This document shows, in pieces, positions 21,334-35,853 of a stretch of DNA of 64,000 nucleotides. The DNA comes from Whalleya microplaca (lineage: Eukaryota > Ascomycota > Sordariomycetes > Xylariales > Xylariaceae), in the NCBI GenBank assembly GCA_022497155.1, contig MU385714.1:434001-498000 (forward strand). Direction: 5' to 3'. The notes below the pieces were generated by a model. That model did no database searches. It was not told the origin of the DNA and worked only from the letters and a program-made list of their open reading frames with translations. Position 1 is the first letter of the stretch, and each line of letters starts with the position of its first letter. The translations under genes were made by a program, and so were the position numbers.

Positions 21334-24297
21334 AACATCACAAGTTGATACTCCGCCGCTCGGCTAGAGGTTTAACCTCGGAGCAACCAGTACCGGATCT
21401 TATAAGTATACCCTGGATCAGCCTTACTCCATGTAGTACTCGATGAACTTACGTCGTGTGCGACCAACCTCGAGTCATTGGCATCCCATATGTTTAACTC
21501 TATATAATCGCCTTCGACGGTACCTAGGTATGGTTTCGTGAGGACCATTACGGTTACCTATCTTGCATAACCCCAGCCGAACTTGATGCTCGAAAACCAC
21601 CTAGGTAAAGATGTTGTAGCACCGTAAGTCCAACACCAAGGCTGGGATGCTGATTATCGTCGAAATATCTACAACTCTTTAATATGCGCGCTTGAATGCT
21701 TGACTTGGTGATAATCAGTCTGGACGTTGTTGAAGAGAGTATAAATACATAGTTCATGGTAGTTCCCAAACACTTAAGAACTCTTCAATGTCAATCAGCT
21801 CACATGACCATCTTCACGGAGCACTTGCGGACCACGATAAGGAACTACGGTGAGAAACTACGGTGAAGGACCACGATGAATTGGACAAATTGCGGTATAT
21901 CGATGACAGCCGAGCCATAAAGGAACGGCACACCGGCACACCGGCTACTATTCTTGGAGTGTCGAGGTAGACAGCCGCTGCTAACGCATAAACGCATGCA
22001 TTGACTGGATGAGAAGACTGGACAGCGGCAAAGAGTAATAATACACGCTGCTGACCTCTGGTCGGTATTAAGCCAATTACTTACCGGCCTAGTTTATAGG
22101 TGTGGCTGAAACTGCTGTGCTCCCAGGGCTGCCAGGTCATCTTCCAACATTAGGTAGGTGTAAGCCCTCACGCAAGGGGCAGCCCTTGATAGAAAGATTC
22201 GCGAGCATCCCAGAGGCCATTGATTCGATGACCCCTAATAATCCATGCATACATGCGTAGCTATGCACGTAGTAATACTCTTCGAAGGTGCACTACATAG
22301 GTAGCCATTTACCTAGACCTTCAGAGTCCAACAAGAAGCGATGTGAGAGCTTATAATTGCTGTGTCACATTGTCACGCTACCAGTGGCAGTCTGTGGCAA
22401 TCCGAACGGCAGATGCTTCGTACAACGAACGTAATCCCATCGTGGCATTGCGCGGCTGAGTGTTCTCTACTTTACGTGATGGGTGTGGCTCATGATCCAG
22501 TAGATTTTTAAATAACTTCTACATCTGGCTAATGGCCATCCGTCCTCGCATATGCGAGCATGTCCTCCTAATCTTACTCGACGGAGAGACAGGGGAAATA
22601 GGGAACGAATCACCACCAGGCTTTCATCCAAGATTGCGAGACAAGAACAGCTAGGGTGAAGCTGGTCAACCTCACCTTGGCCCCGTCATTGACCAACGGA
22701 GAGATTGGTGTCTTCGAAGCCGAATCAAAGTAGCCGAAACAATCGACTTCATCTCTGCGGGGGCCGTTGCAAGCCCGCAAGCCCATCTGCAGATGTAATC
22801 TGCGATGCTGATTGATTGCTACAGGGTCTAAAAATGTCTCGAAACTGGGAAGATGTTCTGCTCCACTGCCACACATCCAACTCGCAGCCCTGCTGCATCA
22901 TCGTATGTCGTATGTAGTCATAGAAAGATATACACATATGTGGCAAGCAGGACAAGTGTTATCACAAAAAGGCGCCGGTAGCGATATTCGATGCTGTCCA
23001 AAGATGGGCAGCGCAATTGTAACATTTGTCTAGAGCTGCTTGGGCAGGCTGGCAGGTAAGGTTGTGAGACTCTGTAGCTCTACCGGCGTACAGCTCATCA
23101 CGCATAGATTCTCCAAATTACTTACATCCTTGAGCCACTTTAGAGGCGCCGGTTGGACGTACCCATCCTTATGCAAGAAATCGGAGATACAGCTGTCAGC
23201 ATGGAGTCCGGGATGCCATTTGATAGATAGGCATTGTCTTCAGATGATCTTCATAGTGGCTGGTCGAAGGTAAGGTAAGGTGCAGAGGTGAACCAAGTCG
23301 AGAACAGCCAGTTTCAAAGATAGGTACAGAGTAAATGGTGTCACAATTCGAAGAATCGAAGGTTGCAGTGGCAAACAAAAGCTAATTTCAACAAATTCGG
23401 ATTGAGTTGCATCGGTTCATGGATGAAGATTTCGGAATCCGACGCGGCCAAACTGTTCATAGACTGCAAAGTGCAGAGATGGCAGAGTGAAATACATACG
23501 GAAGCACCCCATCCCAAGCCATCGATTATGGGGCCATCCCCCCCCTTGCGAGTCTTGCCTTGCTTGCTAACACGCCCCCTGTCGAGTGTTCCGAATCGTC
23601 CTGTTAGTGCCTGTTCCTGCCTTTTAATCCAGGAACAGCGCCCACCACAGAAGAATTCGGGGCAGTTTTAAGGGCCCACCGTTCCCACCCATCCAACCAT
23701 CAGCGCTTGTCCGGCTTCCTCTTCGATGATTTTCAAGGCACAGTTGGTTGAGTCGGTCCACCCAAAATCACCCTAACAACCGCCCGACCTCACGCATTCA
23801 TTCCTCTTCACCTCCGATCCCTCGACTGTAGGGGACTCAGCCTAAGAAGCGCCGCAAACGTATCGACCCTTTTGCTTGGACACGCGAATTCGATTGAGAT
23901 ATAATAATTTCAAAGAGGAAGGGAGGAGAAAAAATTCTAAAAATTTAGTCGGAAGGGGACAGACAGGACAGCTCGGGTTCGACTCGGTTCGAGGACCATT
24001 TATCTCTCTCTCGTCTCGAGCTCCCCGACAAGCGAGTCAGGCTGCTTTCAGCCATCTAGCTATCTCACCGCCGCGTACCTGCTCATTCCATGACAAGCCC
24101 GAATCAGGACACGAAACACCGATATCAATTGACAATTGCGACGGCTCAGTCTACTTGCGCAATTGACTCGTGCTAGAGAGCAGCTAGGAGGCCCGCCAAA
24201 CGAAGCATCGGCGCAAAGGCATCTCTAGATCAACACCCGTCTACACACCTCCGTTCGGCTTTGGTCACCGCGCGGCTGTTTCGCGCGATAGCGTCCA
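21334..24297. other. Gene-free region and 5' leader of the Chs7-type gene
   Basis: No conserved ORF is seen on either strand. A small imperfect tandem ACTACGGTGA / ACCACGATGA motif occurs at about 21830-21880. From about 23640 onward the sequence becomes C-rich and pyrimidine-rich, consistent with a promoter and 5'UTR leading to the ATG at 24298. Confidence 0.5.
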
Positions 24298-25492
24298 ATG
24301 GGGTCAACAAATTTCGGCAATTTCGACGTATGTATAGACATGCTTCTATGATTTTACCGGGCTGCCAGATCAATGCTAATCCCGCTATTCGGCCTATAGG
24401 CATTTTGTCGAGACTCGACCTTACCAGTCTGCAATGTATGATGGCCTTGATGCACGACTGTGCAGTATCTCAATATGTGCCTGTCCTTACTAACAGTTGG
24501 CATTAGGTTCTCTCCACGAGCAATGATCAGAGGGGGTTTGGCGGTTGCGAACTGCAGGGCATCTCACTATCTGATGGGCGGCACTTAGGAAATCTAGGTT
24601 CGCGCAGTCGTTCCACCTCCAGGCTGTCTACACTCGTGCTAACAATGCGTAGGGTCTATCCTGTTGTGCGGTGTCGCTATTGCTGTTACGACGTTACTTC
24701 TGTTACGCTCGGAGCGGAAGAAGGCTGCAGTTGGCCGGAGGTTTGTCTTGACGCTCGCGATCACAGAGTCTTTCACTCACTTAATCGCAGGGAAATGCAA
24801 CTATTCCTCCTCGGCTATATCATCATCGAGATATGCGAGATATTCACAGTGGGCGAGTTCCCCTTAAAGTCAACTGTGCGGATTGTAAGCGATAGCGGCT
24901 CTGAAAGTAGTAGTTGGTGGTGGGACCTAAATCACTAATTCGCAACTAGGCTTTCACTGGAATCCACATCGGGATGATCATCACGACGATCTGGTTTTTG
25001 CTACTCAACGCTATCGTTGGATACCAAGTCCTTGACGATGGAACGCCGATGTCTATAGGACTTTTTCTCCTATCCGGTGCCATTCTCTTCGTCGGCACCG
25101 GCTATATCACTCTCGATACCGGTTACCATTGGACCAGCGAGTTCGACGCCCAGCCGCATAACCGAAACATCGCGCTCTACGTGCTGTATCAGCTGGTACC
25201 GCTCATTTTCCTCGTGGCCTTCTTCGTTCTGGAAACTATTCTCGTCATCAGAATTCTAGGCGAGAAGCGACCGATGGTCTACCTCGCCAGTGCTGCTCTG
25301 CTGTTTGCGATAGGGCAAATCTTCAACTACGTCATTAGCCCGTACATTTGCGACGGCACGACGGGCAAGATCGACGGGGCGCTATTCGAGACCCTTTTCA
25401 CATTGCTTTCAGTGGTGATGATCTGGATCTTCTGGTCGAGCATCACCGAAGATGACTGGCCAACCGCCACCCAGCCTACCGGCTACCCTTAA
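24298..25492 (+). CDS. CHS7: Chs7-family chitin synthase export chaperone
   Basis: Six exons are inferred: 24298-24327, 24400-24435, 24507-24597, 24653-24740, 24791-24884 and 24950-25492. They join in frame to 293 residues; the first two exons are only 30 and 36 nt. The N-terminus MGSTNFGNFDAFCRDSTLP is the family's FGDF...CRD..LPLC-type start. A Cys-containing lumenal segment (GFGGCELQGI, GRHLGNL) and about seven hydrophobic helices follow. Hallmarks are AFTGIHIGMII, VGYQVLDDGTPMS, FVGTGYITLD, FAIGQIFNYVIS..IC, GKIDGALFETLFTLLSVVM and the end SSITEDDWP. Known role of the family: an ER membrane chaperone needed for exit and polar delivery of class III/IV chitin synthases (yeast Chs3). It is diverged from yeast Chs7, so a paralogous fungal subfamily is possible. 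It is tandem with SSL1, 1.1 kb away. Confidence 0.85.
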
Positions 25493-25642
25493 TAATTCTT
25501 GTCTTTCATTTCAACATGGAGTTGGCGTTTAGGTTCAACTGTATACCCCCGTTCATTTTTGGATTTTATGGGCTGCATAGCCATCAAATAAAACGAAACG
25601 AGTCGGCTCGGAGGATGAGCGACACGATAGCATCGACTTCTA

Positions 25643-25689
<47 letters not shown>

Positions 25690-26626
25690 ACATCAAACAA
25701 CGACTTTATCAAGGGAGGATTGGAGAGGGAGAGAGAGAGAAGGATTGAATGCACGATACGAAACGACGCACGCGCACCGGGAGGAGCATATATCGTTCCA
25801 CACTGGTTACGGGCAGATCTATCATTTGATGGTTGATGAAGAGTTGGAAAGCATGCTTGAAAGTATACCCAAATTCTCCCGACTTATGTATATGATGTCG
25901 TATGATAGAATTGAATACTTATAATTTCCGAACCAGGAGTCGGAAAATATCTCATTCAAACCTAATATATATATTTATGAAGCTTCCTCCCTAATTTTGG
26001 CTCTCTGCCCCCTGTAAGTCGGGCCTGCAAGGATGAAGGTGACTCTCCACTACGATTAGTTCCAGACACTGCCTCCTGTAGATCTGACGGACAGACGAGG
26101 GTAGTTTAAGTGGTGAGATCCGTTGTCTGTGGTGAATGTAACGATTTGCAACAATTAGTCAAATTTATTATTGTATGCACATGTAAATAGCTACTTAAGT
26201 ACATAAGGTATATGAGCTAGGTCGGTGTGATGAACGAATAGGATGTATTTGATTGGCTCAGGAATGTGATAAGCTTAAGTAGACAAGGCTGCATTCTGCA
26301 AGATACGTAGCCTTGCCTATCAATTCTTATAATCATCATATTTTCACATTTTCACCATTGCAGCACATCAGTGAGATTTCTTTTGTAGCCACTCAATAAA
26401 TTCCCCGAGTACTCCCTGAGGGTCTATGCGTCCCTTCAACCCCGAGACGTCAACTATGATGCCTCTAGCTGTTGCCTGAAAATCGCCAGCTGTGCTTTGA
26501 CTCATCCCTTCGTTTAACCATAGATATTTCCACGCGGAAGTGTTGCCCCAAGCACGTTCTTTTCAACCGAATTGACCGTAACCTTGGGAACAATCGTCTA
26601 CTCCTCCACATTCTGTCACCGCAACC
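25493..26626. other. Intergenic between the Chs7-type gene and SSL1
   Basis: Holds the 3' flank of the chaperone gene, a CA microsatellite, AT-rich sequence (25860-26360) and the SSL1 promoter. A 45-codon minus-strand ORF (26505-26368) lies here and is discussed as a finding; it is too short to annotate with confidence. Confidence 0.5.
25646..25687. repeat. (CA)n microsatellite
   Basis: An uninterrupted CA dinucleotide repeat of about 21 units in the 3' flank of the Chs7-type gene; seen directly. Confidence 0.95.
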
Positions 26627-28137
26627 ATGGCCGACTCAGATGGCGAGTACCAGGCGGACGACGCCTCCGACGACGAGTTCGGCGACCACCGTGTGGCATC
26701 CACCTCACAACAAGAAACGCGATCGCGCTCACGACCCGATAGGAACAAGAAAGGCAATCGCAAGAACACCAGAGCTGCTTGGGAAGACATACAACGGTCG
26801 TGGGACGCGGTTGTTGAAGGCGAGGATGGCACGCTTGCTGGCACCATAGAGGGTCTGGCGGAAGCCGGAAAACGCGCCCGACTTCTCAAGGACACGACAC
26901 CGTTGCAGCGCGGTATCATACGGCATTTGATCTTAGTCCTCGACATGTCCTTCGCCATGCTCGAGAAGGACATGCTGCCTACGCGGTACGACTTGACCAT
27001 GGCCTACGCCGCAGAATTCGTCCGAGAATACTTCGAGCAGAATCCTATCTCGCAGCTGGGCATAATAGGGATGCGAGACGGCATTGCCGTCAGGATTAGC
27101 GACATGAGCGGTAATCCGACAGATCACCTGGAGAAGCTGCAAGGCTGGATCAAGCAGGACCCCCAAGGCAATCCGAGCTTGCAGAATGCGCTGGAGATGT
27201 GCAGGGGGGCTCTATTGTGAGTAGTCTACGAACTGACAGACGGGACGAAATACACGTTACTAATCCGATGCCTCTGTACAGCCACACGCCATCTCACGGC
27301 ACAAGAGAGGTCCTAATAGTCTACGGCGCCCTTATGTCCAGCGACCCGGGCGACATCCACGACACGATCACCTCGCTGATAACCGACCGCATACGCGTGT
27401 CCGTGGTCGGGCTGGCGGCGCAGGTGGCCATCTGCAACGAGCTAGTCTCGAAGACCAACGACGGCGACAACTCGGGTTACAGCATCGCGCTGCACGAGCA
27501 GCACTTCCGCGACCTGCTGCTCGCGGTCACGACGCCGCCGGTCACGCGCACGAAGGAGCAGAGCAACGCCAGCCTGCTGATGATGGGCTTCCCCTCGCGC
27601 ACCCTCGCCGCCGGCGACGCCCTCAACTACTGCGCCTGCCACAGCCGCCCGACGCGCGAGGGCTACGACTGCACGCGCTGCGGCGCCCGCGTCTGCCGCC
27701 TGCCCGCCGAGTGCCCCGGCTGTGGGCTCACGCTGATCCTGTCCACGCACCTCGCGCGCTCCTACCACCACCTGTTCCCCCTGCGCAACTGGGTCGAGGT
27801 GCCCTGGGCCGAGGCCCGGCGCTCGCGCTCCTGCTACTCGTGCCTGGCGCCGTTCCCCGAGCGTCCGACGAGCTCGAGGGCCGGCAAGGCCAAGGGGGGC
27901 GGCAAGCCCGACGCGAAGGCCGCGCACCCGCCGCTGAAGGGCCTCAGCGAGTCCGGGAGGTACGCCTGCGAGGTCTGCGGGAACCACTTCTGCATCGACT
28001 GCGACCTCTTCGCGCACGAGGTCTTGCACAACTGTCCGGGATGCCAGAGCGATACCAGGGCGCTGCAGAACGGCAATGGTAGCACGAATGGAGACGCCAA
28101 CGCGGGCCAGAATGGCGCCATGGAGATAGACTCGTGA
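26627..28137 (+). CDS. SSL1: TFIIH core subunit Ssl1/p44
   Basis: Two exons, 26627-27216 and 27282-28137 (481 residues; yeast Ssl1 has 461). The intron has a GTGAGT donor and a TACAG acceptor. An acidic N-terminus and a basic stretch precede the von Willebrand A-like domain (about 97-280; HLILVLDMSFAM, PISQLGIIGMRDGIA, IVYGALMSSDPGDI, DRIRVSVVGLAAQV). C-terminal zinc modules follow: a CxC...CTRCGARVC...CPGC cluster and a RING-like CYSC...CEVCGNHFCIDCD...H...CPGC cluster. Known role: binds and stimulates the XPD/Rad3 helicase in TFIIH, for RNA polymerase II initiation and nucleotide excision repair, in the nucleus. The coding sequence is very GC-rich from 27300 on, producing long antisense ORFs that are not genes. 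Confidence 0.96.
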
Positions 28138-28703
28138 GAATCTAGAATACGACAGAAGAAAAATGTTACCAGAGGCATAACAGCAAGCAGTAGCAGACTG
28201 CAAAGTGTGTGCGTGTGTGTATGTGTGTGTTTTTGACTTAGCTGTCAAGGGAACTGACTGGGAGGCTCTTGGCATAACGTAACGGAGCATAGGTACAGGC
28301 GTTTTGAGGGCCGCATACTGGAAAGGGGCTGGCTGGCCTATTATAGAATCTGCTACTAGACTACGCAGGCAGAGAGAGGGAAGCCATGATATCATGTTTT
28401 CTACGTCGATTCCCATAGGACAAAATGTAGGTAGTTAGAGACCGAAATGAACGACGGCCAACTATTACTACATACTTCGCTCGTATGCTACTACATAGGT
28501 AGCTAACTGACTAACTATCTATGTTTACGTGGATACGGCTTCCCCCAGATAGAGAAATGCTTTCCGATGCACCACCCGTCTTGTAGGTTATATGATGCAG
28601 CCGCCACATGCGTTTCCGTTGAGCTCATGAATCATATATCGTATTATACACTACCACCACCCATCGCCATCCTTTACAGGACCAATAGCTGGGGTAAATG
28701 AAT
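28138..28703. other. Convergent spacer between SSL1 and HPPD
   Basis: 3' flanks of two convergent genes. A short GT repeat lies at about 28206-28230. No gene is seen. Confidence 0.6.
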
Positions 28704-30862
<2,159 letters not shown>

Positions 30863-31654
30863 ATGGCGGCAAACTGCCTCAGTCGCCATGATTTCAATAT
30901 CCTTGAGAAGATCAAGGACCCGGAATCAAACCCACTGACAGCTGTCATCGTGGATGCCACTCTACCCAAAGACCCGAATATCACGGACACAGCTGTATAC
31001 AGCCGTGTCTCTCAGAAGGAACGAGACATCGTATTGGCTATGCAGAATTTGGAAATGCAACTTGCCGGAATGAAGCCAGCATTAACCACAGAACCGATAC
31101 GAGAATACCAACAGTGTGTATCGAGGCTTGGCGAGCTGATCTCGGAATTTCCTAACTATGCTAGCGCTCGGAATAATAGAGCACAAGCTCTGCGGAGGCT
31201 ATATGGAGATACGATGCTTCTGTCAGGAGAACGTGATCCAAGGGCGCTGTTACCGGAAGCCGACGAAACCATTATATCCCAGGCGGCAATAACAGCTCTT
31301 TCAGATCTTGACAGAGCCATTGTGCTGTTAACCCCCAAAAGCCTCTTCCAAACAATCTCTCCACAGGCAGGGAAGACATTGTCCCTGGCGCACACGCAAC
31401 GAGCAGCTATCTATTATATGACCGCCAAGTCGCTCCAAGTTGGGAAGACAGCTCGCGTTCCGGAGAGAAAGGAGACTCAGTGGGCGAAGATCGACTTCGA
31501 AGAGGCTGCCTCGAGGGATTTTGCTTTAGGAGGAAGATACGGAAACGAGATCGCGAAGGGGTTGGCTGTGAGCACTAACCCAACTGCCAAACTCTGTGGC
31601 CAGATGGTTCGAGAAGCGATGAAGAAGGAATATGGACCAGCATTCGCAGCATGA
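30863..31654 (+). CDS. TTC36: TTC36-like tetratricopeptide protein
   Basis: Intronless, 263 residues from the ATG at 30863 (context ACCAGGATGG); the frame extends further upstream only through a GTG and is not used. The N-terminus (HDFNILEKIKDPESNP) matches the short pre-TPR segment of TTC36. A TPR helix pair follows with the family's NYASARNNRAQALRRLYGD stretch (about 98-116), then ALSDLDRAIVLL (145-156), AHTQRAAIYYMTAKSL (177-191) and KIDFEEAASRDFALGG (209-224). It ends with the TTC36-type NPTAKLCGQMVREAM (239-253). It is longer than mammalian TTC36 (about 190 residues) through loops between repeats. TTC36 is thought to be an HSP70-associated co-chaperone; in mice its loss is reported to destabilise HPD and raise tyrosine (from memory). 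Being divergent from hppD, it probably has the same client. Confidence 0.82.
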   Translation: MAANCLSRHDFNILEKIKDPESNPLTAVIVDATLPKDPNITDTAVYSRVSQKERDIVLAMQNLEMQLAGMKPALTTEPIREYQQCVSRLGELISEFPNYASARNNRAQALRRLYGDTMLLSGERDPRALLPEADETIISQAAITALSDLDRAIVLLTPKSLFQTISPQAGKTLSLAHTQRAAIYYMTAKSLQVGKTARVPERKETQWAKIDFEEAASRDFALGGRYGNEIAKGLAVSTNPTAKLCGQMVREAMKKEYGPAFAA

Positions 31655-32763
31655 TGATTAGGCGACAGAGATTAAATCGAAGATAGGCCAGCGTGAGGCC
31701 ATCGTCGGGCCAGTCGTCCCCCTTAAGGTTACCCTTGGATATTTTCTCCCCCAAGCGACATAGCGTTATAAGACACTTGTCTGTTCGCATCTTTCGTAGC
31801 CCCTTGATTCATGTCATACTGTAGGGAACATTTCGTACGGAAAGTACTTTCTCGTAAGACGGCTTCGTGTGCTTCAGTCCGTGTTCGAGGTGGTACCTAA
31901 GCCATTCCATCCAGTTGCTAGATTGCGCCAGGCCGATGACCATATTGCAGTTTCCCATATAGTTCAACTAACAGTAACGGAAACTTCCATCTCGTCCTGT
32001 CTAGCTTCAGGGCATCAAATACTCGTGCTGGCATGGTCTTGGAAACTGGGGGTTTGGTTGCGCGAGGTCGGATATCATTACGATAGCTTGGTGACCAGGG
32101 CAAGACGTCTAAACAGTTCAAATCCAGGTCAGTGAAACCGGTAGCGTCAACAAATCATATAAGATTAGACACACCTCTTCACAGATGCCAAGGTCTGCTC
32201 AGTTGTCCTGCCTTTCTCTTTCTCCTCACGATTGATTCTCGTACCAGCGGCTGTAAGTCCAATGGCGAGAGCGAAGATCGGATCCGCTATGCGCGAGATT
32301 ATATAAGTCGGGGGAGCCATTGTCTTGTGTAATGGATGTGATTCCTTTCAGTCGCGCAATGTATTCTATAGTAAGGTAGTCTACGTAGTAGGTAGCTTTT
32401 CTACCAAGTTCTTCGACTATGTAAATTTGATGTTGTCTGTACAGTATAATAATCAAGGGCTTGGAGAGAAGGCAAGACGATAGGTACTCCGTACAGAAAT
32501 GCGGACCTCATTAGGTACCGAGGGCATGAAGCTTGGGCCACCTTGCAAAAGCCATGACAGCCCGTGCAGCCCACCCGGCTTTAACCCAGCCAATCAGCCC
32601 GCAAACCCTTGGTTCGCTTAATTTTCTCTTGCACAATTTCGATTTTCCGAGCCCATCGCGAACATCAATTCTTGACTGCCGAACCGATTTCCAACGACCA
32701 ACGACCAACTAACCCACCTCACCACAGCCCGACTTCCTTTTGCCCTTCGACAGTGAAGCCAAA
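31655..32763. other. Intergenic between the TTC36-like gene and RPL27
   Basis: Moderately AT-rich, with no conserved ORF. The last ~150 bp (32600-32763) is C-rich with AACCCACCTCACC-type sequence, as expected for a ribosomal-protein gene promoter/5'UTR. Confidence 0.5.
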
Positions 32764-33552
32764 ATGAAGTTCCTCAAGGTCGGCAGAGTCGCCATCATCA
32801 CCCGCGGCAGATATGCCGGCAAGAAGGTACGTCGGAAATGAAACTGTTGTTGAAGCGATTGCAGAGAGAAAGAAATATACGATTAGCGATGAGGAACATC
32901 AATTACATTGCCTATGGCCTCGTCATTTCGATGTCGATCTCGAATTACCACGAACAAACCTACCTGCCTCCGAAAAATATGCACTGTTGTCAAATATCTA
33001 CTGGTCAAATTTCTAACGGTCAATCCCGCAGGTTGTCATCATCCAGCCCGTCGACAGCGGCAACAAGGCACACCCGTACGGCCACGCCCTCGTCGCCGGC
33101 ATCGAGCGCTACCCGTCCAAGATCACGCGCCGCATGTCCAAGACGCGCCAGGACAAGCGCTCCAAGATCAAGCCCTTCATCAAGGCCATCAACTACAACC
33201 ACCTGATGCCCACGCGGTACACCCTCGAGCTCGAGGGCCTCAAGGGCGTCCTGTCCGGCGAGACCTTTAAGGAAGTCTCCCAGCGCGAGGACGCCAAGAA
33301 GAACGTCAAGAAGGTCCTGGAGGAGCGTTACACGAGCGGCAAGAACAGATGGTTCTTCACACCCCTGAGTACGTGGCCCTCCTCTACTCTACCCTTGTCC
33401 CTTGCTTTTTTTCCCCGTCCCTCCTACTGCCCCGGACTTCCCCCGTCATTACGATGAGTGACGAGGATCGGTTTCTTTTCTCCCTGTTAATCTACGTACG
33501 GATCATACGATGGGGACTACTTGCTAATTCTTCAACTGCTACAGAATTCTGA
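32764..33552 (+). CDS. RPL27: 60S ribosomal protein L27 (eL27)
   Basis: Three coding exons: 32764-32826, 33032-33368 and 33545-33552, giving 135 residues, which matches the family (136 in yeast). Exon 1 encodes [21 protein letters not shown], the KOW-motif start. Exon 2 carries [30 protein letters not shown] and the NRWFFTPL end. The last 8 nt encode the terminal Lys-Phe and stop. Introns are 205 and 176 nt, long for this window but usual for fungal ribosomal-protein genes, where introns near the start codon often matter for expression. Structural protein of the large subunit near the exit side. Confidence 0.97.
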
Positions 33553-34397
33553 TCTTTTCCTATGCGTGCTTCCGGTTCGGTCAAGGGGGGTTTAGGTCTG
33601 GAATGTAAATCGCATCATCAATGGCATTAGGAGCCTTAGGGGTTTTACTCTGAATCTGAGCATGAAAAATGAACACACACACCCAACGAATTTGCCTTTG
33701 GCTTGCAATGCATGTGAATGGCAACAGTGTGGATGCCGGAATGGCACATTGCAGTTATAGTTACTGTACCTCTGTTAGACACACATAGAGACGTAGTGCC
33801 GGATCTATCAAAGGAATGGCCGTGCACCTTGATTCGTCCAATATAGATGCTTCGTCAGCCTCATCAAGCTGAAACTACAAACATACGTATTCTTGCACTG
33901 GGCTTCTCGAAAAGACGCGAAAACGCTAAAATAGAGTGATCGATATATTAATTTTTGTGTAATGTCATATATTTCATTCAAGTCTGTCTAGTCCTTCCAG
34001 GGCCTTCTAATGTAATGAAGATTAGCCCGCGTTTGTTTCGTGATACAAGCAGATACAACCCGACCGTTTTGCGCTTGACGCCTCTCTGCTTTCTATAGCT
34101 GTACATGAGATGTGGCCCACTTCTGCTTGTCTCATCCATGTGTCCACACAACAAAGGAGATATCTCCAATTAACCACACACACACGCAATCGTCGCCACG
34201 AAGATGAATTTTTGGGAAATGTTTACAAGTATGTACTCGAAAAATCAGGGGAACGCCGGCCACACACACACACCCCCCACACCTCATTGCGTTCATCCTT
34301 CAGACCTAGCCCACTAAGGGGCTTTGGTATTAGCCTCATAAACCACCTGGAAGGTTACGTTGTCATACGGTGGCGAAGGTAAGTCTCATATCTTCGT
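33553..34397. other. Convergent spacer, RPL27 and TPT transporter
   Basis: AT-rich DNA with a CA/ACAC run at 34262-34282. No gene is seen; it contains the 3'UTRs of the two converging genes. Confidence 0.55.
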
Positions 34398-35853
34398 TTA
34401 CGAGGACACGCCGAACTTCTCGGCAGCTCCCGCGAGGTACTGCGACGGGTCGTAGTCGGGGGCATATGTGGGGGCCAAGCCACCGAATAGGACGAAGACG
34501 AATAGTAGTATCGCGGCGATAACCACGACCTTGCGAAGAGCTGGGCGAGCAGCACCAAACTCAGCCCACTGTCGTCCAGCCTCGCCAGCGTAGCCCTTGA
34601 GAGCATCAGCTCCAAGCTTGTAGTAGACCATGCCACCGAGAGCAATGGTGTAACCGAAAGCCTGGAGACCGGAGACGGGGGTACCCCAGATGAGCATAGA
34701 GGCAACGACCAGCATAACATCCTTGAGCACACCGCACAGAGTCATGATGACGGCAGATGTCTTGCCAATCTGTGTATATAATTAGTATTCTTGCGCGCGT
34801 CAATACTGAGATTTCAATGCAACTTACCAGGAAGACAACTGAGACGTTGAGCAGGAGGGCACAGAGACCGTTCAGGAAGAAAGTGAACAGGCCAACGTGG
34901 TAGACCTCAGCCATAGAGACCTTGGGTACTTCCCAGGCAAGGGCGACCACACCGTTCATGGCGGCACAGACAGGGGCAAAGTAGTAAAGAGAAACCAATG
35001 GGTCCATCTTGTACTCTGCGGAGCTGAGAAGTGCCTGGACCAAGTTGAGACGAATGGCCTCGAAAAGGAGTCCTCCCAGCTGGTAGATGAATCCGATCCA
35101 TACGAACTTGATCTCACCGAACGACGCGATCATGACACCAACGACGATGGCAGAGACGTTCATCAGCTGCTTCATGTTCGGAGGGGCGAGACCCATGGCC
35201 CAACTCGAGAGGAGGACGGCGACAGGGGTAGTGGCCTGTTGCGGTTTCATGTCAGCAATGCTCGCTTCTGCTATTTAATTGGAAAGTTCGTACCTTGATC
35301 ATTTGGATGAAAGCGACACTGAGGTAGAGGTAGGTCAAGTTTCCGCAGATCAAACTCAAGCTGAAGAAGAGACCGATCGGGACAATGGCACGAAGATAGA
35401 CACGGCCGGTCATCTTAACCGACTTGCGACCATCGAGGAGAGTGGTGTAGCGGGCCATCAACTGCGTGGCCACAGTTGCGAAGGTCAAGTGGTAGGTGGT
35501 GAGGATGACGGGGTAGCCTATGCATCGTTAGCGATTGTTCTGGTCGGGCCAGATTGCATTGTTTAGGGGCGCATCTTACGGAACTCCAGAGTGTCGAGAA
35601 TCCATTTGTTGAAGAGAATAACCGAAGATGATAGAGTAATCCATACCCTGCGATAGTGTGCTTGTCAGTGAAAGGTCTTTCAACACTTTTATGACGCGTG
35701 CGATGGGTGGACATACGCAACATAGGCGGCCGGGTGGATGGCGGACGAAGGAGGAGTGGCCTTCTCAGCTTCGGGGTTCGTGGTGGGCAGGATTGGGCCC
35801 TTCGCCTCAGGTCGAGGGACCTCGCCAGAGGTGCGAGTCTTTTCGTCGGCCAT
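34398..35853 (-). CDS. TPT/DUF250-family drug-metabolite (nucleotide-sugar/triose-phosphate-type) transporter
   Basis: Five exons, 35853-35717, 35647-35580, 35517-35294, 35235-34828 and 34769-34398, join in frame to 402 residues. The cytosolic N-terminus is polar (Pro/Glu/Thr), followed by about ten transmembrane helices. Family features: SVILFNKWILD in TM1, YPVILTTYHLTFAT, GNLTYLYLSVAFIQMIKATTPVAVLL, GVMIASFGEIKFVWIGFIYQL, EAIRLNLVQ, LNVSVVFLIGKTSAVIMTLCGVLKDVMLV, and GYTIALGGMVYYKLG. The C-terminus ends with an extra hydrophobic segment after a short basic stretch. Relatives move nucleotide sugars or phosphorylated sugars across Golgi/ER membranes. The substrate cannot be read from the sequence. 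It is divergent from the UGM gene, 4.3 kb away. Confidence 0.88.

Noticed and set aside
27442..28416. 324-codon - strand ORF
   Set aside because: Antisense of SSL1 exon 2 in GC-rich DNA; Arg/Ala/Gly-biased composition.
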